The notes: generated by a model not told the origin, from the sequence alone. DNA of 34,663 nt from Alphaproteobacteria bacterium (GCA_009694085.1 SHVW01000017.1:1-34663); one strand, 5' to 3'; shown: positions 6,992 through 16,278, counted from the stretch's first letter. Numbers and translations are program-made.

Positions 6992-9900
6992 TTACTGCGC
7001 CGCCGCCGGATGCTTGGCCGGTGTCGCGGCGCCGGCGGCCACGCGATCGGCCGTCTCCTTGTCCTCGAGCTTGGCCAGCATATCGCTGACATAGCTCGAC
7101 GGCTTGGTGAAGCGCGCCACCAGCAGATAGACGCAAGGCACGATGAACAGCGTCAGCAAGGTCGAGAACACCATGCCGCCGATGATGACGATGCCGATGG
7201 CGATCCGGCTCTCCGCGCCCGCCCCAGTGGCGATTGCCAAGGGCACCGCGCCGAAGATGGTGGCGATACTGGTCATGACGATCGGGCGAAAGCGCGCCAC
7301 TGAGGCATCGCAGACCGCATCGCGGATACTCTCGCCCGCAACTCGAAGCTGGTTGGAGAACTCGACGATTAGAATGCCGTTCTTGGCCACCAGCCCGACC
7401 AGCATGATCATGCCGATCTGGCTATACACGTTCAGCGTTCCACCCGTGGCCCAGACCGCGCCGAGCGCGCCGCTGATCGCCAGCGGCACGGTCAACATGA
7501 TGATGAAGGGGTGGATGAAGCTTTCGAACTGGGCCGCCAGCACCAGGAAAACGACGAGCAGGGCTAGCGCGAAGGTGAAGTAGAGCGAGGTACTCGATTC
7601 CTTGAACTCCTGCGCCTCGCCCTGCCAGGACACGCGCGCCTCCGGCGGCAGCACTTCGGTTGCCATGGTTTCAATGTCGCCGATCGCGTCGCCCAGCGTA
7701 TAGCCGGCGGCGAGCGACGCAGCAATAGTGACGGAACGCATACGATCGACGCGGTTAAGATCGCTTGGCGCCGCCACGTCCTTGAGAGCAACCAGATTGC
7801 TCAGCGGCACCAGTTTCTGGGCCGTCTGAGAGCGCACAAAGATGTTGGACAGGTCGCGTGGGCTTTCGCGATTGGCGGCCGAGGCTTGGAGTACAACGTT
7901 ATACTCCTGGCCGCGATCGCTGAAGGTCGTGACGTTGCGCGATCCCAGCAGCGTCTCCAGCGTCTTGCCGATTTCCTCGACCGAAACGCCGAGATCGGCG
8001 GCACGTGCGCGATTGAGCTCCACGCTGAGCTGCGGCTTGGTTTCCTCGTAATTGGCGTTGATGTTGAGGAAGCGGCCGTCCTGCCCCATGCGATCCATCA
8101 TGCGGTCGCGCCAATCCGAGATTTCCTCGTAACTCGATGCTCCGAGGACCAATTGAATCGGTTGGCGGAAGCCACGCTGGCCCAGACCGGGCGGATTGAC
8201 CGCGAAAATGCGCGCGCCCGGCATGGCTTGAACCTTGCGCGAGAGTTCATCGACGAACGCGGCTTGATTGATCTTGCGTTCGTTCCACGGCGCCAGGCGA
8301 ATGAAGAACGAGGCCACGCGCACATCGCCTGGCCGGCCGAAGGCGGGCGCCATGTTGGCGAACACGCGGTAGATCTGGCCATCGTCGACCAAGGGTTTAA
8401 GTAGTTTTTCGATGTCGAGCACGATTTTGCGCGTGTAATCCAGCGTAGCGCCTTCGGGCCCGATCACGCGGATGATGAAATAGCCGCGATCCTCGACCGG
8501 CGAGAATTCGCGCTTGAGCGACTGGAACATGACGACCGAGGCGGCCGACGTCGCCAGCACCGTGGCGATCACCACGTAGGGCGCATTGAGCGCTCGATTG
8601 AGCAGCCAGCGATAGACGTTGTTCATGCCGACGAAGAACGGCTCGGTGACGCTGTGAATGAAGCCCTCGTCATGCACAGGCTTGAGCAGCTTGGAACACA
8701 TCATGGGGGTCAGCGACAGCGCGACCAGCCCGGAGAACAGCACCGCCGCGGCGACCGCCATGCCGAATTCGGTGAACATGCGGCCGATATTGCCTTGCAG
8801 GAACGAGATCGGCACGAACACCGCGATCAGGACCAGGCTGGTCGAAATCACGGCAAAGCCGATCTGTCTTGCCCCGCGATAGGAAGCGAGAAGCGGCGGC
8901 TCACCCTCTTCGATCCGGCGATGGATGTTTTCGAGTACGACGATGGCGTCATCGACCACCAAGCCAATCGCCAGCACAAGCGCAAGCAAGGTAAGGATGT
9001 TGATGGAGAATCCAAGCGCAGCCAGGATCGTGTACGACCCGATGATCGAAACCGGGATGGCAATCGCCGGAATGATCGTAGCGCGAACACTTCGCAGGAA
9101 GAAATAGATGACGCCCACGACCAGGGCGAGCGCGACGCCTAGCGCGTGAAACACCTCCTTGATCGACTGGGCGATGAACAGGGACTGGTCGTAGGAGTAG
9201 TCGATGCGGAATCCCTCGGGGAAGGATGGCCGCATCGCCTCGAACTCGTTTTTCACGCCGTTCGCCACGTCGAGCGTGTTGGCGGTCGATTGCTTGATCA
9301 CGCCCATGCCGATGGCAGTCTGCGAGTTGTTGCGAATTTCGCCACGAACATCCTGGGGACCGAGTTCGACGCGTGCGACCTCGCCCAGCTTGATCGAATA
9401 GCCCTTGCGCGTGGCGATCACCATGTCGCGGAACTGCTCGGGCGTTTTGAGTCCCGTATCGGTGCGCACGGTCAGTTCACGCTCGCGCCCCTCGAGACGC
9501 CCGGCCGGCAATTCGAGATTCTGCTTTTTGAGCGCGTCTTCAACGTCTTTGACTGTAAGTTCGCGGGCGGCCAGTTCGCGACGATCGAGCCAGATGCGCA
9601 TGGCATAGATGCGCTCGCCGCCGATGCGAACGGACGACACACCATTGACGGTGGACAGCCTGTCGACCAGGTAGCGTTTGGTGAAATCGGTCAACTCCAG
9701 GCTATTCATGCGATCGCTCGACAGCGACATCCACAGGATCGGCTGGGCGTCGCTTTCGACCTTGGCGATCAGCGGCGGATCAGCGGCTTCGGGCAGCTTG
9801 GCCAGGATGCGGCCGACCCGATCGCGCACATCGTTAGCGGCGCCATCGACATCGCGTTTCAGGCGAAATTCGATGGAGACGCTGGACGAGCCCTCGCGGC

Positions 9901-10150
9901 TGGACGAGGTCAAGGTCTTGATGCCTTCGATGCCACTGACCGCGTCCTCGACGAGCTGGGTGACCTGGCTTTCGATGATGTTGGCCGACGCGCCCTTGTA
10001 GGCGGTGGTCACCGAGACGATAGGCGGATCGATGTTGGGGTATTCGCGCACGGACAAGCGTTGAAAGGCGAACAGTCCGAAGATAGTAACGACCAAGCTG
10101 ATGACGGCCGCAAAAACTGGACGCTTGATCGACAGGTCGGATAAGACCAT
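6992..10150 (-). CDS. RND multidrug efflux pump, HAE1/AcrB-MexF type inner-membrane transporter
   Basis: At 1052 residues this has the normal length for an HAE1 proton-driven drug pump. It begins with the first membrane segment (IKRPVFAAVISLVVTIFGL) and has the large periplasmic porter region (about 40-335), then TM2-6. TM4 carries the proton-relay pair D400-D401 in LAIGLVVDDAIVVLENIHR. A second periplasmic loop follows and then the TM7-12 block with the relay lysine in GLVAKNGILIVEFSNQL. It would export amphiphilic compounds from membrane or periplasm. The adaptor gene lies 10 b upstream on the same strand, and GAGGAG precedes the ATG. No TolC-like channel gene or regulator is adjacent, so it must borrow a channel from elsewhere. 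The substrate cannot be read from sequence. Confidence 0.93.
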   Translation of the reverse strand: MVLSDLSIKRPVFAAVISLVVTIFGLFAFQRLSVREYPNIDPPIVSVTTAYKGASANIIESQVTQLVEDAVSGIEGIKTLTSSSREGSSSVSIEFRLKRDVDGAANDVRDRVGRILAKLPEAADPPLIAKVESDAQPILWMSLSSDRMNSLELTDFTKRYLVDRLSTVNGVSSVRIGGERIYAMRIWLDRRELAARELTVKDVEDALKKQNLELPAGRLEGRERELTVRTDTGLKTPEQFRDMVIATRKGYSIKLGEVARVELGPQDVRGEIRNNSQTAIGMGVIKQSTANTLDVANGVKNEFEAMRPSFPEGFRIDYSYDQSLFIAQSIKEVFHALGVALALVVGVIYFFLRSVRATIIPAIAIPVSIIGSYTILAALGFSINILTLLALVLAIGLVVDDAIVVLENIHRRIEEGEPPLLASYRGARQIGFAVISTSLVLIAVFVPISFLQGNIGRMFTEFGMAVAAAVLFSGLVALSLTPMMCSKLLKPVHDEGFIHSVTEPFFVGMNNVYRWLLNRALNAPYVVIATVLATSAASVVMFQSLKREFSPVEDRGYFIIRVIGPEGATLDYTRKIVLDIEKLLKPLVDDGQIYRVFANMAPAFGRPGDVRVASFFIRLAPWNERKINQAAFVDELSRKVQAMPGARIFAVNPPGLGQRGFRQPIQLVLGASSYEEISDWRDRMMDRMGQDGRFLNINANYEETKPQLSVELNRARAADLGVSVEEIGKTLETLLGSRNVTTFSDRGQEYNVVLQASAANRESPRDLSNIFVRSQTAQKLVPLSNLVALKDVAAPSDLNRVDRMRSVTIAASLAAGYTLGDAIGDIETMATEVLPPEARVSWQGEAQEFKESSTSLYFTFALALLVVFLVLAAQFESFIHPFIIMLTVPLAISGALGAVWATGGTLNVYSQIGMIMLVGLVAKNGILIVEFSNQLRVAGESIRDAVCDASVARFRPIVMTSIATIFGAVPLAIATGAGAESRIAIGIVIIGGMVFSTLLTLFIVPCVYLLVARFTKPSSYVSDMLAKLEDKETADRVAAGAATPAKHPAAAQ

Positions 10151-10160
10151 CGGATGCTCC

Positions 10161-11237
10161 TCAGCTTGTCGGCACGGGTCGCGGTGACGCCTGCACGATA
10201 CTGCCGTCGCGGATTTTCTGAATGCCAGCGGTCACGATATCGTCGCCGACAGCGACGCCGGACAGGATTTCGACCTCGCCTGGAATGCGCTGCCCGACCT
10301 GAACTTCGGTGCGCAGCGCCTTGCCGCCCTTGACCACGAACACGAATTGGCGGCCGCCCAGGGGAATCAACGATTCCTCAGGCACGATCACCGTGTTGTC
10401 GCGCCGGGCGAGCGAAAGGGTGACGGTCATGAACAAGCCGGGTTTCAACGCGTTGTCTGGGTTGGGCAGTTCGGCGCGCGCCTCGACGGCGCGCGTCGTC
10501 GGATCGATTCGGGTATCGATGGTGCGCACAACCCCGGTAAAGTCGCGGTTCGGGTAAGCCTCGCTGCGCGCCTTGACCGCGGCGCCGGATTTGAGGTGGG
10601 CCAGCACAGTCTCGGGCACCAGGAAATTGAGCTTGATCACATCGACGTCGTCGAGCGTGGTGACCACCGCGCCCGGCGGCACGAAGGCGCCGATACTGAC
10701 GCGCCGGATGCCGATCTTGCCGTTGAACGGCGCGACGATCCGCAAATCCTGGACCCTCGCCTCCTGAACCTTGACGCGCGCGGTAGCCGCGGTTAGCAGG
10801 GAACTCAACTCGTCCATGCGCGCCTGGGAGACCGCCTGAGTTCCCAGCAGCTTGGCCGCGCGGTCATAATTCTGGCGCGCGATCTGCACGGCCGCGCGCG
10901 TGGCCTCCAACTCGGCGACAACCTCGCGACCGTCTAGCTCGGCCAGCAACTGACCGGATTTGACCGACTGTCCCTCGTTGAACGAGACCTTGGCGACAAT
11001 ACCGGCGGTTTTGGTGGTGATGGTCACGGCTTCGTTGGACAGCGCAGTGCCCACAGCTTCCAACGTCTCGGTAATGGAGCCCGTGCGCGCCTTGACCGTC
11101 TGAACCGGGATAGGTCGGCCGGCCGCGCTCTGACGCTGAGTCTGCGCGCCGACCAAGAATGTGTCTTTGTAATGCCAAGCCACGCCGCCAAGGACGGCCA
11201 GCACGGCGATCACGATGAATTGGTTTCTTGTTTTCAT
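10161..11237 (-). CDS. RND efflux periplasmic adaptor (membrane fusion protein)
   Basis: The 358-residue adaptor links the inner-membrane pump to an outer-membrane channel. An uncleaved N-terminal anchor (residues about 7-22) leads to a biotinyl-lipoyl-like half (IVAKVSFNEGQSVKSGQLLAELD, about 80-105). A short alpha-hairpin with the heptad-like stretch AELEATRAAVQIARQNYDRA follows, then the second lipoyl half (IVAPFNGKIGIRRVSIGAFV) and beta-barrel and membrane-proximal domains. The short hairpin and PFNGKIGIRRVSxG motif resemble MexE/TtgD-like or VexE-like adaptors. It is the first gene of a two-gene operon with the pump. Its promoter must lie in 11238-11403, divergent from the amidase gene. 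Confidence 0.92.
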   Translation of the reverse strand: MKTRNQFIVIAVLAVLGGVAWHYKDTFLVGAQTQRQSAAGRPIPVQTVKARTGSITETLEAVGTALSNEAVTITTKTAGIVAKVSFNEGQSVKSGQLLAELDGREVVAELEATRAAVQIARQNYDRAAKLLGTQAVSQARMDELSSLLTAATARVKVQEARVQDLRIVAPFNGKIGIRRVSIGAFVPPGAVVTTLDDVDVIKLNFLVPETVLAHLKSGAAVKARSEAYPNRDFTGVVRTIDTRIDPTTRAVEARAELPNPDNALKPGLFMTVTLSLARRDNTVIVPEESLIPLGGRQFVFVVKGGKALRTEVQVGQRIPGEVEILSGVAVGDDIVTAGIQKIRDGSIVQASPRPVPTS

Positions 11238-11344
11238 ACCCGCTTACCCGCACAGAACTATCCACACCCGGCAATTGTCGAGTGTCGTCTGCAGCCTTTA
11301 CATAACAGTCTGGGACTACAGCGTCATCCCCTATCAGGCAAATA

Positions 11345-11373
11345 TTGTACGCTAGGCCTAGCCGGGTCAGCAT
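11345..11373 (+). promoter_or_regulatory. Perfect 12-base palindrome in a possible amidase promoter
   Basis: GCTAGGCCTAGC at 11351-11362 is a perfect palindrome in the divergent region between the efflux adaptor and the amidase. It lies between a weak -35 (TTGTAC, 11345-11350) and a weak -10 (CAGCAT, 11368-11373) with 17 b spacing, ahead of the amidase. It could be an operator, but no second copy was seen and the promoter boxes are poor. Confidence 0.3.
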
Positions 11374-11403
11374 GGCAACGCAGTTCAGAAGACAGGTGGT
11401 CCA

Positions 11404-12756
11404 ATGCAATCAATCGACAGACTGTCCGACGCGTTCGCCGCCGGCCGCGCCAATAGCCGCGATGTAACGGCGGAAGCGCTCCGCCGCATTGCCGATCCCA
11501 AAGGCGAGGGCAGCCGCGCCTTCACCAGGGTTTATGACAGGGGAGCGCGCGCCCAAGCGGACGCCGCCGACCGCCTGCGCGAGGTCGGCATCCGATCCGG
11601 GGTTCTTCACGGAATTCCGATTTCCATCAAAGACTTATTCGATGTTTCAGGGGAGCCAACGACGGCCGGCTCGATTGCCCTCAAGGATGCCCCGCCGGCC
11701 CAGGGAGACGCCGCCATCGTCCGGCGCCTGCGCGCCGCCGGCGCGGTCATCGTGGGCAAGACCAACATGACCGAGTTCGCCTATTCCGGCATCGGCTGGA
11801 ACCCCCATTACGGCACGCCGCGCAACCCCTGGGACCGGGGCAAGGCCCCGACGGAGGGGCGCATCCCAGGCGGTTCGTCCTCCGGCGCCGCGATCTCGGT
11901 CAGCGATGACATGGCCGTCGCCGCGATCGGCACCGACACCGGCGGTTCCGTTCGTATCCCGGCGGCGTTGTGCGGCTTGGTCGGGTTCAAGCCGACGGCA
12001 GCGCGGGTGCCGCTCGACGGTTCGATACCGCTGTCCCATTCCCTCGACTCGATCGGGCCGCTCGCCCGCTCGGTCGCCGACTGTGCGCTTATCGACGCAG
12101 TCCTTGCCGGCATCGAACCGGCCGTGCCGGCAGCCCTGCCGGTGGCGGGCGCTCGGCTGGGCGTGATCCAAGGTTATGTGATGGACAATTTGGACAGTCA
12201 TGTGGCCGGCGCCTATCAGCAGGCGTTGACCGCGTTGTCGCGCGCGGGCGCACGACTAGTCGACATGCCGTTCGACGAGTTGCTCGAATTGCCTTGTATT
12301 TATGCCAAAGGCGGGCTTGGCGCGGCCGAGGCCTATCACTGGCACCGCGACCTCATGGCCCAGCGCGGCAAGGACTACGACCCGCGCGTGATCTTGCGCA
12401 TCAAACGCGGCGCGGAGATGAGCGCCGCCGACTATCTCGACGTCCTCGCCGCCCGAACCGATCTCAATCGACGCGCCGATACCGCGACCCGGCCGTTCGA
12501 CGCGGTCATCATGCCGACTTGTCCCATCGTGGCGCCGCGCCTGTCGGAGATCGCGCGCGATGAGGATTTCGCCCGTCTCAACATTCTCATTCTGCGCAAC
12601 ACCACGGTCGGCAATTTCCTCGATCGTTGCGCCATCACGCTGCCCTGCCACGAGCCCGGCGCGCCGCCGGTCGGGCTATCCCTCATGGGCGCGCGCGGCC
12701 ATGACCGGCGCCTGTTGGCACTGGCTGCCGGCGTGGAGGCGGCGCTGGCTCGGTAG
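11404..12756 (+). CDS. Amidase-signature family hydrolase
   Basis: The 450-residue cytoplasmic amidase has the Ser-cisSer-Lys triad. Lys76 is in PISIKDLFDV, the cis-Ser is about Ser158 in GGSSSGAA, and the nucleophile Ser182 is in GTDTGGSVRIPAALCGLVGFKPT. GatA of the tRNA amidotransferase shares the fold, but there is no gatC/gatB neighbour and the C-terminal part is of stand-alone amidase type. Substrates in this family range from simple amides to allophanate and indole acetamide and cannot be chosen here. AGGTGG lies 5 b before the ATG. It ends with TAG, and the next gene starts 10 b later, so amidase, the HD-like gene and the membrane protein probably share a transcript. Confidence 0.88.
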   Translation: MQSIDRLSDAFAAGRANSRDVTAEALRRIADPKGEGSRAFTRVYDRGARAQADAADRLREVGIRSGVLHGIPISIKDLFDVSGEPTTAGSIALKDAPPAQGDAAIVRRLRAAGAVIVGKTNMTEFAYSGIGWNPHYGTPRNPWDRGKAPTEGRIPGGSSSGAAISVSDDMAVAAIGTDTGGSVRIPAALCGLVGFKPTAARVPLDGSIPLSHSLDSIGPLARSVADCALIDAVLAGIEPAVPAALPVAGARLGVIQGYVMDNLDSHVAGAYQQALTALSRAGARLVDMPFDELLELPCIYAKGGLGAAEAYHWHRDLMAQRGKDYDPRVILRIKRGAEMSAADYLDVLAARTDLNRRADTATRPFDAVIMPTCPIVAPRLSEIARDEDFARLNILILRNTTVGNFLDRCAITLPCHEPGAPPVGLSLMGARGHDRRLLALAAGVEAALAR

Positions 12757-12766
12757 ATCGCTAGGC

Positions 12767-13573
12767 ATGGACGCCAAGGCGCTCAAGGCCAAGGCAACTA
12801 AATCGTTCTTTACCTCGCCGGCCGCCGGCGGCAAGGGCCACCACTACTATCCCGGTGGCTTGCCCGTCCATGTGCTGGAGTGGATCGACGTTGCCATGGG
12901 TTGGGCCGACGCCTACGAGAAAATATACAAGGTCAAGAAAGTCGATCGCGACCTCGTGATCGCGGCCCTGGTTTTGCTCGATTGGGCCAAGGTCTGGTAC
13001 GAGTGGGACGACAAGACAATGACCGTGCAGAAGCCGCAATGGTTTCCCCAGTCCTGGGGCGACGACCGCGGCAAGGCCAAGTGGAAGTGGATGGGCGAGC
13101 ACGGCGCGGTCGCTTACGCCGAACTCTACGTTCGCGGTGCGCCGGAAGCGCTGATCGTGGCAACCGCCTCAGCCCATTTCGACCCCCATTGGGATCTGGA
13201 CAAGGAAGGCGAAGGCCTCAACCCCGCACTGGCCGAGGCGGCGAAGATCGCCAGCAAGCCACCGATCGTGGTCCAGGCGAAGAAGCAGATGGCGGAGTGG
13301 TGGCTGCCCGCTTATACCTACGGCGCCTGGTCCTACTCGCACTACATCGCTGCGCCGATCGTGCTCGAGGCGGTCGAGGCGGTGGCCGGCGAACTCGGCT
13401 TCAAGGCCGGATCGCGCGAGGCCAACACGCTTGCCAACTTCGTGCTGACTCGCGTTTCCGATTTCCGCATCTACGAAATCTACCAGAACGCCGGGTTCAA
13501 CGCGGAAGCGGCTAGGGAAGCCGTGCGCGCCATACTGAAAAACTCCTCCGCCTACGAAGTGCCGAAAGGCTGA
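12767..13573 (+). CDS. HD-domain-like protein with a degenerate HD doublet, function unknown
   Basis: The 268-residue soluble protein keeps the spacing of an HD-superfamily metal phosphohydrolase. It has HHYYPGGLPVHVLEW (cf. HHxYxGGLLEHT of YhaM-like enzymes, with His35 as first ligand), then ALVLLDWAKVW where the family has LLHDxGK, then GEHGAVAYAEL (His112) and ASAHFDPHW (His137). The histidine of the HD pair is thus Leu71, while Asp72 is kept. Either metal binding is changed or catalysis is lost. A tryptophan-rich C-terminal part (MAEWWLPAYTYGAWSYSHY) is not recognised. The start is ATG 12767, 10 b after the amidase TAG; the open frame runs further upstream only inside the amidase gene. 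Its place between an amidase and a membrane protein says it belongs to that unit. Confidence 0.72.
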   Translation: MDAKALKAKATKSFFTSPAAGGKGHHYYPGGLPVHVLEWIDVAMGWADAYEKIYKVKKVDRDLVIAALVLLDWAKVWYEWDDKTMTVQKPQWFPQSWGDDRGKAKWKWMGEHGAVAYAELYVRGAPEALIVATASAHFDPHWDLDKEGEGLNPALAEAAKIASKPPIVVQAKKQMAEWWLPAYTYGAWSYSHYIAAPIVLEAVEAVAGELGFKAGSREANTLANFVLTRVSDFRIYEIYQNAGFNAEAAREAVRAILKNSSAYEVPKG

Positions 13574-13584
13574 AGCATCAGCCG

Positions 13585-15039
13585 ATGACGAGTCGAGCAA
13601 CCGCTGGGTGGCAGATCGCGCCGCTCAGCGGTGCGCTCGGGTTCGCGTGGGCGCCGGGCCAAGTCATGGCCCACGCCATGGGCGAGCGACACGATCTGCC
13701 TGTGCCGCTCGCCTATTACTTGGTCGCCGCCGGAGCAGTCGTCGCCTTAACGTTCATCATCACGGCCCTAGCCATGCGTGCCGTGCCGTCGGCGGTCAAG
13801 ATCGACCGGCCCGAACCGGCGCGCCCACGACCTGTCAACACAGGTCCCTTGCGTTACGCGGTGACCGCGACGCAATTGCTTGCCGTGTCGGCCGTCGTCT
13901 TGGTGATCTTGGCCGGATGGTTTGGCCATCAACACCCGGCACGCAACCTGGCACCCACCGCGGTTTGGATTGTCTGGTGGGTCGGCCTGCCCATGTTAGC
14001 TGCCGTGGTCGGCGATCTCTGGGGCGCCATCAACCCCTGGCGCATGATTTATTGCTGGACCGCTAGAACATCCGACCCCTTATGGTCCTATCCAGCGGCG
14101 CTTGGCGCATGGCCCGCCTGCGCCGTGTTGCTGGCTTTCGCATGGATCGAGGTGGTGTGGCCCGGCGACACGTCCCCGGCAGCCCTGGCTTGGGGAGTGT
14201 TCGCGTACGGCATGCTGACCTGGCTTGCCATGCGTGTGTTTGGTCCTGAAACCTGGCTGCGCCACGGCGAGGCCTTCACGGTCATATGCAGGACGCTCGC
14301 GCATTTCGCGCCGATCCAGGGCGAATGGCAAACGACATGGCAATGGTCGGGCGCGCGCCTTCTCCAGGACAAGCGGGCAACACCGTCGATGACAGCATTC
14401 GTCATTCTCATGCTCGCAACCGTGCTGTTCGATGGCTTGCTCGGCACGCGCGCCTGGCGCGCCATCGAATTCGGCCTGTACAACCTGGGCCTGCCCTGGC
14501 CCGCGGCCGCCGGTGTGCCCGGCCGCACGATTGGCTTACTCGGCGCTTGGCTGGTTCTGTCGCTAGCTTACTTGGCGGCATGTTGGGCCATGAGCCGGAT
14601 CGGACGCACGGCCACGGCATCGATCGTAGCCCGTTATGCGTTCTCCCTTGTGCCGATCGCCGCCGGTTATTTGATTGCACACAATCTGGCCTTTCTGATC
14701 AACGAGATCGACGCCCTGCCCGGCCTGCTCGCCGATCCGTTCGGTTGGCGAGATGCCAAGCCAGCGGCCGATCCCACGGTCGGTGCAGCCTTTGCCTGGT
14801 ATGCCGCTGTCGGCGCCATCGTGATCGGCCATATCGGCGCCGTCATCGTCGCCCATGGTGTGGCGCTCGGCCATGAGGGCAAACGCGGCCGTGCCGTTCG
14901 ACAGTTGATCCCGATGACAGTGCTAATGGTGGCCTATACGATTGTTAGCCTGTTCGTGCTCGCCGAGCCGCTGGTTCGCTTCCGCGCGCCGGACCCGACC
15001 TATTCTGATCTTGTCATCGATCCGGCACTTTTCGGTTGA
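13585..15039 (+). CDS. Polytopic membrane protein of unknown function
   Basis: The 484-residue protein has roughly ten hydrophobic segments (for example YYLVAAGAVVALTFIITALA near 45-64, and further ones near 95-112, 125-143, 170-190, 200-215, 270-290, 315-335, 345-365, 405-430 and 440-460). It starts with a short amphipathic part and the motif AHAMGERHDLPVPLAYYLV. That motif recalls a family of integral membrane proteins that I remember as sometimes being labelled fenitrothion hydrolase in databases; the label is not evidence of activity, and I see no hydrolase motif. Conserved-looking polar sites include GDLWGAINPWRM and GHEGKRGRAV. It follows the HD-like gene by 11 b, so it is probably co-transcribed. 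A transporter or membrane enzyme serving the amidase unit is possible. Confidence 0.75.
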   Translation: MTSRATAGWQIAPLSGALGFAWAPGQVMAHAMGERHDLPVPLAYYLVAAGAVVALTFIITALAMRAVPSAVKIDRPEPARPRPVNTGPLRYAVTATQLLAVSAVVLVILAGWFGHQHPARNLAPTAVWIVWWVGLPMLAAVVGDLWGAINPWRMIYCWTARTSDPLWSYPAALGAWPACAVLLAFAWIEVVWPGDTSPAALAWGVFAYGMLTWLAMRVFGPETWLRHGEAFTVICRTLAHFAPIQGEWQTTWQWSGARLLQDKRATPSMTAFVILMLATVLFDGLLGTRAWRAIEFGLYNLGLPWPAAAGVPGRTIGLLGAWLVLSLAYLAACWAMSRIGRTATASIVARYAFSLVPIAAGYLIAHNLAFLINEIDALPGLLADPFGWRDAKPAADPTVGAAFAWYAAVGAIVIGHIGAVIVAHGVALGHEGKRGRAVRQLIPMTVLMVAYTIVSLFVLAEPLVRFRAPDPTYSDLVIDPALFG

Positions 15040-15095
15040 GCGCGGCCTGTTCCCTCGGCCCATGCCATAATAACGCTGAATTGCGGAGATCCGCC

Positions 15096-16115
15096 ATGGC
15101 CGATACAGCCGCCCCGATCACGACCGACCTGGATTTCGAACGCGAGGGTAAACAGGTCGGCGCGCTCAAAGTACCTCACGCGCGCGAGGATTCGGCATTG
15201 GGAGCATTGCTCATGCCGGTCACGACCATCCGCAATGGCGAAGGCCCGACGGTTTTGCTGATTGCCGGCGCCCATGGCGATGAGTATGAGGGGCCGGTCG
15301 CGTTGATGAAGCTGGCGCGCGATCTCAAACCCGAAGCAATCCGTGGCCGCGTTATCATCGTGCCCGCCTTGAACCTGCCGGCTCTGCTTGCGGGACGACG
15401 CCATTCGCCGATTGACGGCAAGGCCATCAGCTCCTGTTTCCCCGGCGACCGGCAGGGTACGATCACCCAGGCGATCGCAGCCTTCACGCGGGACGAGTTG
15501 GTCAATCGGGCCGATCTGGTGCTCGATTTGCAGTCCGGCGGCCGGTCCATGATTTTCTTGCCTCACGTCGCCATACAACGCCAGGACGACCCGGCCGCGA
15601 TGGCAACGGCGCTCGCCGCCGCGCCGCCTTCGGCGCGCCGGTCGGACTGGTGCGTGACGATCTCGACAGCGCCGGATCGCTCGCCAGCGTCGTCGGAACC
15701 GGTACCAAGCTCTACCTGACAACCGGGCTGGGCGGCGGGGGAATGGTTTCGCCCGACACCGTGACCATCGCGGAAACCGGCATCGGCAACCTGATGAAGC
15801 ATATCGGCATGGTCGAAGGCGAGATCGTGCCGCCGCGCGCCCAAGGACGTAGCGATACGCGACTCATGCAATTGGCTGGCGCCGACGGGCTGGTCCTGGC
15901 CGGCGATGCCGGCATTTACGAACCCTTCGTGGAGATTGGCGACGCCGTCGAAGCGAGCCAGCCTCTTGACCAAGTTCATGACGCGGAGGATCCAGATCGC
16001 CGGCCCCGCCAGCTCATGGCCTGGCGGGGCCGGCGTGCTTCTGGGCCGGCGCGTGCCCGGGCGCGTCGAACGCGGCGACTGCGTCGCCATGATCGTCGAA
16101 GCACTTGCTTCATAA
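15096..16115 (+). pseudogene. Aspartoacylase/succinylglutamate-desuccinylase family gene with two compensating frameshifts
   Basis: The family removes acyl groups from amino-acid derivatives with a zinc site (AstE, AspA, DoeB). From ATG 15096 (GGAG upstream) one frame gives GAHGDEYEGPVALMKLARDL with the first two zinc ligands and runs to about 15620. The homology then continues in another frame (FGAPVGLVRDDLDSAG, LTTGLGGGGMVSPDTVTIAE, GIYEPFVEIGDAV) to about 16025, and finally returns to the first frame (AGVLLGRRVPGRVERGDC) to TAA 16113-16115. This fits a one-base loss in the GC run 15612-15629 and a one-base gain in the G run 16026-16029. With both corrected the gene is 339 codons, normal for the family. 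The third zinc ligand, normally His in DLHSGG, reads DLQSGG (Gln). Decay, or two assembly errors plus a real substitution, are the choices. Confidence 0.8.
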
Positions 16116-16278
16116 CCGGAAAACCCTTGCACGATCCGGAAAAACCGGGCGAGATACCGATTGAAGCGAAAAAGCAGAAAATGAGATAAATAAACGGATG
16201 ATCACGGGCCGTTTACCAAGAAGCGTTGGACCGCTCCCGCGTCCTACGGAACCAAGACCACAACAGGAGGAAATCACG

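Noticed and set aside
9146-10144. Long open frame of 332 codons on the plus strand opposite the RND pump
   Set aside because: It is the antisense shadow of a clear pump gene in GC-rich DNA; the peptide is rich in Asp, Gly, Gln and His and shows no recognisable motif.
11404-12756. GatA subunit of the tRNA-dependent amidotransferase
   Set aside because: No gatC or gatB neighbour, and the C-terminal part is that of a stand-alone amidase.
16116-16278. CCGGAAAA direct repeat (16116-16123 and 16136-16143) upstream of the TRAP operon as an operator
   Set aside because: Only two short A-rich copies, no symmetry and no convincing promoter boxes around them.
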